Positions 34,671 through 47,319 of a DNA stretch of 64,000 bases are shown here, in pieces (positions within the stretch are counted from its first letter, which is position 1; each line of letters starts with the position of its first letter). The position numbers and the translations under genes are program-made. The notes under the pieces are model-generated. The model saw nothing but the letters and a program-made list of their open reading frames with translations. It had not been told where the DNA came from and made no database searches. This DNA is from Apricaphanius iberus (Eukaryota; Chordata; Actinopteri; Cyprinodontiformes; Aphaniidae), in assembly GCA_028564705.1 (NCBI GenBank), contig JAPXFQ010002814.1:62001-126000 (forward strand), in the 5' to 3' direction.

Positions 34671-36529
34671 GTGAAGACAAATGCAGGCCACACTTTTCAG
34701 ATTACCTTTAAAATTGAGCTTTTCTTTTTTTAAACAAAATCAATAAATTATAAAGATGTGGGAAAGATAAGGAACACTTTTGCAAGGCACTGAATCATTT
34801 ACTTAATCAGCTCCAATTGTGATTTTTCTAAAGTAAAACAAAATGTTTGTCTTGGTTTTTCTTTTGTTACAGAATAAGCCCATATGATTGAGGTATACTC
34901 TAATAAAACGAAAACGCTGATACTTCTTTTCAGCAAATCAAGCCTATATCGAGCCTCTCCCACTTTGCTCTTGATTCAACTGCCGATTTAACATTCGACC
35001 CAGTTTCTGCGAGGCTCTCTACTGGGACGCAACCCAGAAGTGTCATACCAAAGAACCAGAATAATAAGGCCCTCCACTCTGGAAATAAAGCCAACCACAT
35101 CATGTTTATGCTTCTGAGATTAATTCACAAGGATATTAAATTGTGATTTTTGTTTATAGCTGTTTTTTTTAAGAAGCATACACAAATTATCTGTCAAAAA
35201 TCAATAAGGGGAAGAAAAAATGAAAATGGTCAGCACTGTTTGATCCAGTACACACACATCTCATTTTCAAGGCTAATTATGCACACCCTGTCCCTTGGAT
35301 GTTAGTTTGGTATGGAAATGACAGCCAACAATTTCAGTCAACCCTTAGGACTGTAATTAGTATTATAACATAATGTAATCAGTCTCTGCATGCAGTGTAA
35401 TGGCACAAGGCTTGGAATATCAATAGTTAATGTGCAAACTGGATCATAAACAACCCGATAAAATATTCTAACTTACTTTCAAAGAGCAAGTAGCAGTCTG
35501 CCAGCAGGTCTCATAGGGAATTATGTGCTTTTAACTGAAGTTTGTACATATTGTCTGAGGTGAACTGCGGCAAGTAAAAGCACCACTGGTGTAATTACTG
35601 GAGTTCTGATTTTGACTACAGGGTATTCGATATGTGCTTAACCTAGAATGACTCTGGAAAACTGAATGCAGCCGAGGGGCATTCCTTATCTAGTTGAAAA
35701 GCGCAATTAAAGTGAATACGTTTCAATTAAAGCTACAGTGCCAGACCAATTTTATCAGATGTTCCCCAATTCTTTATTCTTCAATCAAGGAATAAACTGT
35801 TATCCTTCTTGTAATGTTATTCCCCTTAATTTTCACTCCAAAATGTTCCTACAATTTTTCTATTTGAAAGTGACACACTTTTGTTCTCTATTGACATACT
35901 CATGTCAATAGAGAAGTGACCAAACCCTTAAAAAAACAATTTTTTTATTAAATCAGGGATCTCAGTCAGTGGCAACCTTGTTCATTTATTTGACATTAAC
36001 TTAAGTGCTTTATGATTTATATTTTAAAAGTTGTAGGAATGTGGCATTTTGTAATGTAGTGTTAGAGCAGGTGCCCCATATGCAGAGGCTATATTCATCG
36101 TTGCGACTCTCTTGGGTTAGGGTTCCCAGCCCCGTAACATTTTCTGCATGTCCTCCAAACTCTTTTTCCCATTCTCCCTGTCCAAGAACTTTCAAATAAA
36201 GGCCACTAGTGCCACCAAAAATCTTACAGTGTAGAAACTAATAAATCAACAACTTTTTGTTTTAGTGGTGAGAAAATACTGTATGTAACAGTGGCTTACC
36301 CCCATTCATAATGGGGGGAAAAAAACAAGAAAACAACGTTCTCTTTTATAAGTCAAACATAGCTACAAGAAAATTTTGCCAAAAGGTGTGCTTGTCTACA
36401 AGAATAGCAATAATTAAAATCAATTGGAGCTGTTATAAACAAGGCAAGACAATGACTTCTTCAAAGGGTAAGGGTAAGAAAAAAAAAAAAAAGTATTGAT
36501 AGCAATTGTATAAATGTGATGGGGTGCAG
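34671..36529. other. Unassigned AT-rich DNA
   Basis: Holds a perfect hairpin at 35884-35915 and one arm of a short direct repeat at 35306-35329. No gene recognised. Confidence 0.45.
35884..35915. other. Perfect 14-bp hairpin
   Basis: TTCTCTATTGACAT (35884-35897), loop ACTC, then ATGTCAATAGAGAA (35902-35915), an uninterrupted 14-bp stem. Function unknown. Confidence 0.6.
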
Positions 36530-38244
36530 GGGGAGGGTGGGCTAAACTCAACCTGTGTGTGTAGTGTCCTTTGTTTTGATAGTAGTCTGAATGGTGGGAT
36601 GGATTTAGGTCTCCCCCTGGGATGGGGGTGGGGGAATGGCCTTGGCCCCCATGGGGCTTGGTGGTGCCGTGGGCCCCGACTTTGACCTGCCGGGGCCTCC
36701 CACCCCTTGTGGTTTGTGCTGAGCGGGGGTGCCTATTGGACTCAGCAGGGGAGCTCGCTCCCTAGGGATGGCCTTGTGTCACCCCTGTTGTTTCCTCCCC
36801 GTCCCCAGATGCCTCTGTCCACTTTCTCCTTCATTATACCATTCACATAGGGCCTTAGGGCGTGGGCATATCAATGGGGTGTGTGGAGGACTTGCCGTCT
36901 TCACTGCCCGGTGGCGGCCTGGTTTCCAATTTAATTGTACAACTTAGACACTTTCACTCGCAACATTTACATGAGACACACACATGTAGGGACCTGGCGG
37001 TGGATATACACCTCAGCGCTGGAGGTAAAGCGCTTCTGTCCCTGAGCCTGGGAGTATAGTGTATGTATGGGGTGTATGAATGAGTGTACAGCGTCCTTTT
37101 TTCAGGTATCCTGGGTTGGTGAGAATGTGTGTGTGTAAGAGGGAGGGTTCGTATGATTGTATCTGTCTGTCTATGTCTAGTTGTCAGGCTGGGTCTTTGG
37201 CTGCCCTCTGGCCTGGCACATCTCCCCATATCCAGTGGGGACTTTAACCCCTCCGTGTCATGTTTGGACTAGACTCAAACGGCAGCCACAAAATCAGAAC
37301 GAGGACGATAAGTTTTTTTTTTTAATAAAAGATGTTTATTACAGGAAGTTTGAATGTAGACAGTCTGATAGATCACTAGGAACTGGGTAAGGATGTGGAG
37401 GAGCACTGGAGCAGAAATTAGAGAGGTTAGTAGGTGTAGAGAGGATGGTAATCTTTTAGTTCTGGCAGGATCTGATTCTGCGAAGAAAACCAAGTGAGCA
37501 CAGAAAATCTCAAAGTTTGCTTCAGAAAGCAACTCCTTGGAGCTAAGTTGGCTGTGTTAGCACGCTTGCAGCGAAGACAATCTGGCGTCAGCTTGCAGCT
37601 CCCATCCATCAGCACAGAATCCCAACACACACAGTAGGTTGGTGCCGGTCGGTGGGGACCGCGTCTGGCACCCAGGCCTCCTGCCGGATCTGTGGGCTCC
37701 ACTGCCTGGTCGATTCATTTGGGGTGGTCCCTGGTCTCGGCGCTGGTAGATCTGGGTGTCAAGGTGCTGGTCGTGGCCTTGGGACTGCGTATATCCGGGG
37801 TGGTGTCTGTCGTCCATCAGCCAGCTGCTGGTCCCCCCTGCCTTGCGGCGGCAGCGGGGTACACCTGTCATCCGAACCCTGGTCGGGGCCCTGCTAGGGG
37901 GCGGGGCGCCCCTGATCCCCGTGGCCTCCAGGTCCTGGTCCGGGCCCGCCTTGGCGTAGCCGTTTTCTGGTGGAGCCCGTGGGCTCGTCCCTGCAACCTC
38001 CTGGGCCCCAACATCGCGGTTGCTGGGTGTTCCCCTGGTGATTCCGTCTGTTCCTCTTTTGGTTGGCGGGCGGGCCCTGCACTGGTCCGCTTGTGGCCCC
38101 TGCAATCTGGGGACTCTGGACATATATGTCACCGACCTACTTCATGTTTGCATCAATTCCTGTAGCATGGATTGACGGCTCCTTTCACCAGGTATCAATC
38201 ACTTGCATGGCGAAACCTTATTTACACCTGCATGCCCACACACA

Positions 38245-38275
<31 letters not shown>

Positions 38276-38680
38276 AACAGGTGTGGGGATATTGGTGTGT
38301 ACGGACGTATTCTTAAGCTGAGGTTATCGTCAATAGATAGTTGGTACCAGGAGCTTACCAGAAACATTAGTGTTGTGTTCATTAATCCATTTTTGTGTGT
38401 AGTGACTGTGCAGTTCTTAGTTCATATTACAAGATCCGTTTTGTTGAAGTTGTTCTGTTCTATTGGTTCTATTGTTCTATTGTTTTTGTTTGTTTTGTTT
38501 TTCCTACTTCTCTGCCATCCAACAGAGGTGGATGACTGGGATGTTTGTCTTCTGTTCCTTGTTTACCTCCCTATCTTTTATTGTCAGTTCACACTTCTAC
38601 CGGTCCTGTTTCTCTTCATCGTATTCTTTGTTTCTTTCTTCCTTATCTTAATTTCTTGTCCATAACTTCAAGAAATGAAA
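36530..38680. repeat. GC-rich repeat-like block
   Basis: Sharply richer in G and C than the rest of the window, with G-rich strings near 36528-36680 and GC-rich DNA at 37640-38110. Long open frames on both strands here (for example 37557-38132 minus and 37692-38165 plus) are expected from GC content and show no domain, so I do not call genes. An AT-richer insert with AATAAAAGATGTTTATTACA near 37324 interrupts it at about 37290-37620. The right part has a CA microsatellite and a T-rich tail (38450-38660). It has the general look of a fish transposon interior, but I cannot name it. Confidence 0.4.
38236..38276. repeat. (CA)n microsatellite
   Basis: Interrupted CA run of about 40 bp. Confidence 0.9.
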
Positions 38681-41600
38681 CCCACAGTAATCACTAATAA
38701 ATATGTTCCATATATTATTATCATAACGTTGTGGAAATGACCAAGAATGTAGTTATTTGGCTATTAATAGTTAGGGGGACTGCTTAAGGCAGTCAATAAA
38801 ATTAATGATTTATGGAAAATTATTACTATTCGGGGCACCAACTTTATCAGGAACTATTTTAAAAGCAAAATGTATATATCAGTCTCATAATCTGAAGGAA
38901 TGAATTCTTTACCGTTTATTGACCATACACTTATACATACGCAATATGTGTGTTGAATCAAGAACGAAAACAATCTTTCAAGCTTTCCAAACAATACAAG
39001 ATATATTTACAGGAAAAATAAGAAAAATATTTTAATCACCAATCTAGAAAAAGAACACACTACTGATTTAAAATAAATTAATAGTTAAAAATAAAAGAAC
39101 ACAGAAAGATCTATATGTAATAAGATGAGAAACCATTAATTCTGATACGATACTAATAAGCAATGTAAGAAAACACAAAGCATTCGTTGGATTAAGACAT
39201 GTTATGTATAAAAATTCTAAAATAATCTGGATAAGAGTAGTTGACCTTTAGAAAATTACTTAAATTATGGATTTATCACGACAGTAAAACAATCTAATTC
39301 CCATATTTTGATCGAATAAGGAGAGTTCAAATATGGGATGAGATTGGTTTCTGTTCCTAAACAATCTATTTTTAAACCAAGTTCTATTGAGCTGTTAAGA
39401 GCAATCTTTGTTTATGAAACGCCGGCCTAAACAGACATGTGGTCTTCCTTTTCCTTTAGCTCTCTGCGAAGCATGTGTGGCTCAGATACATTTACTAAAC
39501 ATTAAACAAAAAGGAAAAACTGCTGTCTGATTGCGTAGCTCAGATCACAGGGTTTAAAGTGACTTTTGTTGGAAAAAGTCTAAAAAAACGTTGATAAAAA
39601 CTTCTGGCTGAGGCCATATTTACCCAAAGATAACAGATGACATTTAAAAAGTTAACAATAAACAAAAGGAAACACCTCTAAAACTAGCTATCCTAACTAA
39701 AATGCCTTTGCCCAAACAGACCTTATGAACGATTAAGCTCTCCAAGCTTTCTCATCCTGGATGGGTGAGGGGGCTCAGACGACGTTAGCCCAGCAGGCTA
39801 ACAAAGGGTTGCTAGGCTTGTAAGCAGGCTGGTATTTCCTGGAGCCTCCGATCGGGACACCGTTTCCTTCCTTTCTGGGTTCAGCTGTGTGAAGGATGGC
39901 CCCGACACTCACGAACAGTACCTCTGGGATTCTCTGACCCGGCCACTCTTATCAGTCGTGTGTTGGCAGCTCGATGCGGCATCTGGCACGAAGGGATGCA
40001 GCCTCCTTCCGGTTCAGGCATGCGGTTCGGGCTGCGTTAGGGCCTCCACCCTGGGTGGCTCTGTTTCTCAGCGGTCAGCAGCCTGAAACTCAGAGGGGTT
40101 TCGTCGGGCTCTGGGGAGAAACGTCTTTGTTTATCAATATTTAGGATTCACCTGGTGTCGGCAGTCTTTGGGTTCCTTGAAGCGAGTTTCTCCAGAAACT
40201 TGTGCTTTCCTCTGCTAGCCAAGGAATAGGATTGGAGGTTCTGTTTCTCTTCTGTTCCCCACCGCGGCCGGCAGCAGCATGTCTCCACATCCCCACAGAA
40301 AAAAAGAATAAATTAGGTTTAAGAGAGAAAAAAAAATCACAATTTACAGGGGATCACTTCACCCACAGGACAGTAAAGAGAAGGGGATGCTGTACCCTAG
40401 AAATCGAAGGTGGTGAAGTCACAGGGAACATCGACTCAGTCTTTTAAATGGGAAAGTAAATTTTCACTTTGTCTATAATCCTTAAGTCAGTGCTAGAGTC
40501 CAGGTCAGCAACCAAGGCAGACAGAGAAGGCAGAACAGATCTAAAATCAGTTAGGCAGTCATCGGAGCCCAGATAAATGAGGTAAGGTTCAGAGCCAAAA
40601 TCTGAGAAACTCAGTAAAGGCAGGGAGCTAACAGAAATGGTGGTCAGGAGGCAAAAAACAGGTCAGGTATATTCAGGAACAATGACATTGTCTACTCAAA
40701 GGCTGAGACAAGGATGATGACAGACAATCTTTCACTGAGTGACTGCAGAGGAGTTTACATAGGCAGCAGCACAGATGAGAGACATCAGCAATCAGCAAGT
40801 ATAGGAGCCGCTGTGAGCAGAGGAGCAGCATGAATCATGGCAGGAAACGCAGGAAACAGGGAAATCATGACAACCAGCACCATTGGGAACAAAATGGATA
40901 AAAAATGACTAGCTCACTTGTGGAGAACTGGTGCAAAATCTACAGCACAGAAATTATTGTTTCTTTATCCATTTTATCAGGAGTGGTAACATTTGTGGTG
41001 GGCCATAGTCTAGCATCTTTTAATATTTATCCAAATCTCTGTTGTCTAACATGTGGTATGTGCTCACTTAATTTACAAAAATGTAGACTTTTGTGTATTT
41101 TATCAATAGTTCTTCATGCTTTCTGACAAAGCATATTTTTCCACTTTGGCCAAACAGCTGCCTGTAACACTGGTAATGGCATCACTTACTGCACCCTTTC
41201 CTAAAGTTCATTCTGGACATGTTTGCAAATCTATCCATTTATTTTATTATTTGCTTTGGTTCATGGATACCAATTTATGTCATAATATCATCATTGATCT
41301 TTGATGGGCAAGTTGATTATTGATTGTTGTTGTCAGTTATTTTAACTGACATCCAGAGTATAAAACCAAACTTGTAATTTAAAAAATCACAACGTACATC
41401 CAAAGGGCATCTCTATTGGTTCTATTTTGATAGCTGTGCATTAAAGAATGTTTTTTTTTATTTCTTTTCGGTCAATATTAAAGAGGAAACTCTTTGAAGT
41501 GGTGTTAAAAAACAGCAAATCAACCTAAAAAATAGAATGAAGCAAAAGTACAAATTAAGTTGTATGTTTGAGGTTTCATGCATGACAACAAACAAACTAG

Positions 41601-42473
41601 TGTTATCTAGGGCAACCCGCAGCAAATCACACCCCCTTAGTGGTTGTTTTGCGTATCTTTGAGAGAACGTTTGTACTCTCCAATCATGCCTCCTCCATCC
41701 ACTCTTCGAAGTGTTACAGCCATAATTAGCCTAGATTAACGAGGAGGCCACTTGAAAATAAATTGTGAATAATAAAGGTGTTGTTATACAAACAGTGTTT
41801 CATCTTTTATTTGAAGCTTATACGCTGTAGAGTAATAATATATCTTATCATATTAATTAAGGTCATGCTGGTTACTTGTGCTTGTGGATTTTAGTGAATA
41901 GGCTAGAAAAGCACTATTCTGCCTTTTTTTATCACTTAAGAAGCTCAAAAGGGGAAACATCAGAAGACTTAGGCATAATTTAACTGAATATACCTCCAGT
42001 TGACTCATTTTAAGATGTGTTTGCTCCCATATCTGACTCTGTATGACATATAGTTTGTCTCTCCTTGACTGGCAGTGAGAATGAATTAAGATTTCCCATG
42101 TGCCTCCTTGTCTAAGCACTTTTTACATAATTAAACCCTTGGGATAGCTCATGGGAGATTTCACAAGTCTACAGAGGGACTGCAATGGTTAAAGAGTAAA
42201 TGTGTGCAAGTCTGAAATAATCACATTGAAAATGATGACAGATGTTTACACATGAAGTTAAGAACCTATTAAAATGTATACATGTAAAATCTACACAGTT
42301 AAATCATATATGTATACAGGCATATGTAGATAGGAAACATACTATGTTCCCTCATCAGAAAGGCCAGTTGAGCAATAACAACAAATAAAACAAACAAATT
42401 TGAGATTTAAAAAATGATCTCAGAAGTTGCTCCATTCAACTCTTTAAATTTTCTCTTCTCCTGCTTTGTTTTA
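38681..42473. other. Unassigned DNA with a GC-richer segment
   Basis: AT-rich at 38690-39700, then GC-richer at about 39730-40290, then a purine-rich stretch at 40490-40880 with repeated AGGCAG, GGTCAG and CAGGAAAC words that resembles LTR-like fish repeats. GACTGCTTAAGGCAGTC at 38778-38794 is a near-perfect palindrome. No coding domain was recognised. Confidence 0.35.
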
Positions 42474-42484
42474 CATTTCTCATA

Positions 42485-43150
42485 TCCATCCATCCATCCA
42501 TCATCTTCCGCTTATCTGGGGTCGGGTCGCGGGGGCAGTAGCCTAAGCAAAGAGACCCAGACCTCCCTCTTTCCTGCTACTTGGGCCAGCTCCTCAGGAG
42601 GAATCCCGAGGCGTTCCCAGGCCAGCTGGGAGACATAATCCCTCCAGCGAGTCCTGGGTCTTCCCATGGGTCTCCTCCCGGTGGGACGTTCCCAGAACAC
42701 ATCTCCAGGGAGGCATCCAGGAGGCATCCTGACCAGATGCCTGAGCCACCTCAACTGGCTCCTCTCGATGTGGAGGAGCAGCGGCTCTACTCTGAGCCCC
42801 CTCCGGATGACCGAGCTTCTCACCCTATCTCTAAGGGAGAGCCCAGCCACCCTACAGAGGAAACTCATTTCAGCCGCCTGTATCCGCGATCTCGTTCTTT
42901 CGGTCACCACCCAGCGTTCGTGACCATAGATGAGGGTAGGAACGTAGATCGACCGGTAAATTGAGAGCTTTACCTTTCGGCTCAGCTCTCTCTTCACCAC
43001 GACAGACCGGTACAGCGCCCGCATAACTGCAGATGCCTTTCCAATCCGTCCATCAATCTCCCGCTCCATTTTTCCCTCATTCGTGAAAAAGACCCCCAGA
43101 TACCTAAACTCCTCCACTTGAGGAAGGACCTCATCCCCGACCCGGAGACC
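42485..43150 (-). mobile_element. RTE-type LINE, 5'-truncated
   Basis: On the minus strand the fragment starts at 43150 inside the RT thumb region and ends with a TAA at 42512-42514 followed by a (GATG)n-type tail at about 42486-42504. An 11-bp target-site duplication, CATTTCTCATA, flanks it at 42474-42484 and 43151-43161. The GATG tail and protein sequence fit the RTE clade, possibly Rex3-like. The open frame suggests recent insertion. Confidence 0.85.
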
Positions 43151-43153
43151 CAT
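42512..43153 (-). pseudogene. RTE LINE RT C-terminal segment, uninterrupted frame
   Basis: An open frame of 213 codons. It reads VEEFRYLGVFFTNEG, EIDGRIGKASAVMRALYRSV, YVPTLIYGHERWVVTERTRS, SQLRWLRHLVRMPPG and GRPRTRWRDYVSQLAWERLG, the C-terminal domain that follows the RT catalytic core in RTE elements. The catalytic YADD block is not included, so this fragment could not reverse transcribe. Its ATG comes from the flanking target duplication rather than the LINE. It is very unlikely to be a host gene. Confidence 0.85.
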
Positions 43154-43161
43154 TTCTCATA

Positions 43162-44179
43162 AACATCCCTAAATATATAATAAACTGAAGATGTTCAATG
43201 TGTTCTTTAGGGTTATGTAGAATATTACGAAAGTTGTTGCTAATAACAAAAGTTAGACAAATGAGATGAATGAGTCACCTCTAAAGTCAGAACAATTGAG
43301 AAAATGTTATTGACTTAGTTTCTGTCTGAAGTTCCTTTTTGTTAATTAATATGACCAAAAACAACTAAAAGGTAAAACAGAAATTGAAGGGGTATTCAAC
43401 TTGTATTTTCTTCATAAATAATAAGGGAAGAGGTAAAGAAAAGGTTATCCGATTGAGAGTTGAATCATGGATGCCTATGTTGAGGTTTCAAGGCATTCTA
43501 CCAAAACAAGATATAAATGACCTTTCAGATTTCTGGAAAAATCTGCGAAAAATATGAAGCAAACACATATACACTCAATTATCATAACAATTATAATATG
43601 ATAAAAATACTAATTGCAACCCTATACATCACCTAATCACACAATAAATCACCACAATTGCAACAAAAGGGATTAAAAATCTTTGCATTTTTGAGGATGA
43701 TGAGATTTTGTTCTCTTGATGTCCTGACCACCAGTGCCCTCAAGAGTGCCTCAAATCTAAGTCTGAGGGTTTGAGTCAACATCTAAAATGGCAGCATTGC
43801 AATGTGCAGACTTGAGGATCGTCATTGCTTTAAACAGAAAAGTAGCTTGCAGACTTGTTCATGATTAATAATAGGATGGAGCACGGCTTGAAGAATTGGT
43901 TGCTGGCGTGGTGAAGAAAGAGCTGAGCCAAATTGCAAAGGCTTGAATTTGTTTCTCTGGTGTTTGTTTTGCTTTACAATATTTGACAGTTCCCTTTTCT
44001 TTGTGTTCTCAGAGCGGCATGATTAGTCCTTGGCAGCCTTTCACTTTGTGCTTAGTTATGTCCGTAACAATACTGGCAGACAATTGTTGAACAAGTCTTA
44101 GGACTACATAAGAGAGCCAAAAATATCTTATAAACAGGCATATAAATGTCTGCATCGCCTACTTGTAAAGATTGGTTAC
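43162..44179. other. Unassigned AT-rich DNA
   Basis: Nothing recognised. Confidence 0.45.
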
Positions 44180-44183
44180 TTAA

Positions 44184-44679
44184 AGCCCCCGTGTGTAAGA
44201 ATTACCTCCAACTAGTGGTGCGCTAAGTGAATTCAAGCAATTGAGAAGTGTTCTCTGGCTTCTCGCCGCTATAGCACGTCATTACTACTATGGAAGCCGT
44301 GGAGTGTCATATTTGTGATCATGTCAACGTCTGGCATAAGCTTGATTGTCTCGTCAGGTGATAAGGTACAGAACCATACATAATTCTGCTGTATTTGAGC
44401 TCGTTGCTCGTTTCTTCTCTTCACCTCTCCCCTTCCCCCTGACGTCACTGGCTAAAACGTGTAAAGCTAACAAGTTTAGCCCATGCTAACGTATTCAAAG
44501 ATGGCAGTGCAACATGGCAGCCTCAGATGGGGGGAGATGCACCCTCAGTTTCTATAAACAACATATTCTAAGACCCAAGAACGCTTTCATGATAATGCAA
44601 TTGTGATTAGACCTTGGTAAAATATGCATTTATGAAAGCAGTACTTGATTTTTATTTTTAAAAATCACACACTGGACCT
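44184..44679. mobile_element. Short non-autonomous element flanked by TTAA
   Basis: TTAA occurs at 44180-44183 and 44680-44683. The inner ends are inverted repeats: AAGCCCCCGTGTGTAAGAATT on the left against AAGGTCCAGTGTGTGATTTT on the right (reverse complement). The length is about 496 bp and there is no coding frame. TTAA targets are typical of piggyBac-like and some other superfamilies. It belongs to a very widespread fish repeat type with an AAAGGTCCAGTGTGT end. Confidence 0.7.
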
Positions 44680-44683
44680 TTAA

Positions 44684-47084
44684 TTCTCTCTTGACTTGCC
44701 ATTATCTTGAACTAATCTACCTATTCCTTTCTATCCTCTGACATTACCAAGGCATTTGGGTTCACACACCTGCAACTTTATGGATATGTTCTCATTTTTT
44801 AAACCATTCTTTGTAAACCTGCAAAAAGGTTGTGTGTGAAAATCCCCATACACAGGAAGCTTCTGAAATATTCAGACAAAACCATCTGGCGCCAACACAC
44901 ATGCTACATTCAAAGTCCTTAATCCCCCGTTTTCCAGCCATTCAAATACTCTCCAACCTTAGCTAGCTCTTTAGCTTGTATACTTTATAGGGGTCACTAG
45001 TTGTGGAATCCAGGCTTTTAAGTCCCTCTTTGTTTTAGGATTCTATTTTTTAGTTTTTTTCTTTAAATTTACTGGGTGAGATGAACATCATCATTCCACT
45101 CGGCTTAAAAAAACAAAAACAAAAAATGCTGCTCTGCACCATGCTAAATTTAGCACACCAGGATCAAAGGTAAATTTCACATTAAACAGTTATGCTCATC
45201 TGTGATTTTGGAGCACTCTGACACCACTGAGAAGTGGAGAGGAAAAATGTAAAACAAACTTTCCATCAGAATCCAGGCCAATGCTTTACCCCTTTGCCAA
45301 CTGCTGTGCCAGTGCAGCTCTATGATTAGGTCTTTGTTTGAACCAAGGCGAAGCCCACACACAAATACTTCACTCTTAATTGGGATGTCTCCGGGATGAG
45401 AGTGAGTAGGAGGAAGATGGGGGAGGGCAGTTAAATCTGATCTCCATCACAGGAGGGGAAAACATCTTCAAGCTTTTGTTTTTATGCTGGAGATCAAGAT
45501 CAGATTGGTTCTTATCTTGTGACTTTATCCAACATTTGATACTTTCAGGAGTGGTGTATCCTGGGAGAATAAGGAAATCCTCTTGAGGAGCTGCTGACGG
45601 CTGACTAGTAGGGATTAACAAAGGCCCTGTGTGTCTGGCTTCGCAGGTTCCTCGTGGCCTTGGCAATTCAGTACCAGGCTTTGTTTGATATATGGTGAAA
45701 AACATGGATGTCAGTCCTGGGAATGGTTATATTTCCCAAAGGGATGAACCAGTGGGGATAGAAGAATTCAAGAGCCAAAAAAGTATTTTTGATGGGCTAT
45801 ATGGATGGTGTAAAGCCAGATATGAACAGAAGAATCCCTTTGAAATGCTAAAGTGGTTTCATCTCTGTAGCAGCAATTTATGAGTGGTATTTTTGAATAT
45901 ATGGATACACTGTAGAACCAGCATTATAAGTAAAAAATATATCAAGGCTATCTTGGAGTCTAATTTCAATTCCCATATAGCTGCTGTTAAAATGTTCCAC
46001 AGTCAAATAAGATACTCCTTCAAAAACTGAATCCATCATCAGATATCACTGAGCTCTTCAAAAATAGATTAATATTACATACATTCCTAACCCTTTAACC
46101 CCAAAATCCTGAGTGCTTCCTGCATCTGTATTTTATTGCCAGTGGTGTTTACTCCGATTTATGGTGCAAATGGTGGCTCGGGTTGTTGGGATAAAAATAA
46201 TCTCCCATGACTGTCAACCAGAGATTTTCACAAGTCATTTTTTCCCGGAGTCTGTTTTAGATGCAAGATTGAGTCAAATCTTAAGTCTTCAATGATTAAA
46301 AGTATTTTTTTTATCAAATACATAATATCTATTCATAACACTGCAATGTTGACAACTATTTCGATAGAAAATATAAAAAAAACATTTTGTGCTGAGAGAA
46401 AAATAAGAGTAAAAACCTTTTAATTTAGAAACTCAAGAGGTAGTTTTCAAACAGCGTTAAAGAAAACAAAGTGAACAAGCATGCTGTTTGTGTAATTAAG
46501 CTATGTTTTGCTTTTCTTCTACAACCTCTCCCGCTGGGTGAGGAGTACTTTTTGTTTAGTTTTGGACCCTCCAAGATCCCCAGACATTCCTTCCAGATTA
46601 TCCACAGCTTCAACACCGTTCAGACCATTGTCACAGCCAAGCACCATGAAGGGTAGAACGCGGCAGACAGTTGTCCTTGGTGAGAAAAAAGTGATCATGT
46701 TTCTTGTACAATTTCCATCATTTATTGAAGCTATTTAGCTCCATATCACTTTCAAGATACTATGTTGTTGTGTTGTAAATCTGATCTTATTCTGTAATCT
46801 TTTGTTTTAATTTTCTGTAAAATTGCATGTCCCTACTTAAATTTACAGTGGTACAGTGGCAGATATTTGTATTTTTTTATTTTATTAAAATCCTAAAGTA
46901 CATGCTTTTAAATGCACTCTGAGTATTATATTAAAAGTACTTTAAAATTAGAACCATCACATTAGAGTTTACAGAGATTCATAAAATTGCTTTTGCAAAG
47001 TATATAGTGTTCATGTTACACATGCATATTCTGTAAATGCTTTTAAATTATTCTGCTTTATTGCACATTCCTCAAATGTGAGTA
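44684..47084. other. Unassigned AT-rich DNA
   Basis: Short frames (45376-45705 minus, 46471-46738 plus and others) lack any motif. No repeat family recognised. Confidence 0.4.
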
Positions 47085-47212
47085 CTGTATTTTCCAGACT
47101 ATAAGCCACTACTTTTTTCTCATGTTTTGAACTATTTGTTCTTTAATCCGGTGCATTTTAGTTATCGTTTTTTTTTTTATAGCTAACAGCCACTAGAGGG
47201 CCTCCTCGATCT

Positions 47213-47269
47213 ATGGATTTTACAAGTTATGTCTTCACCAAAGGATACCTTTGTGCCTCTGTGCCTTTA

Positions 47270-47319
<50 letters not shown>

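Noticed and set aside
37557..38165. Long overlapping open frames on both strands (191 and 157 codons)
   Set aside because: The DNA is GC-rich, which makes stops rare on both strands. The translations are Gly/Pro/Arg-rich without domains and mirror each other.
38840..38862. Minus-strand TTGGTGCCCCGAATAG as a possible retroviral primer-binding site
   Set aside because: No LTR boundary, no TG...CA ends, no paired LTR and no gag, pol or env motif nearby.
42581..42964. Plus-strand frame of 127 codons
   Set aside because: Shadow of the RTE LINE frame on the minus strand.
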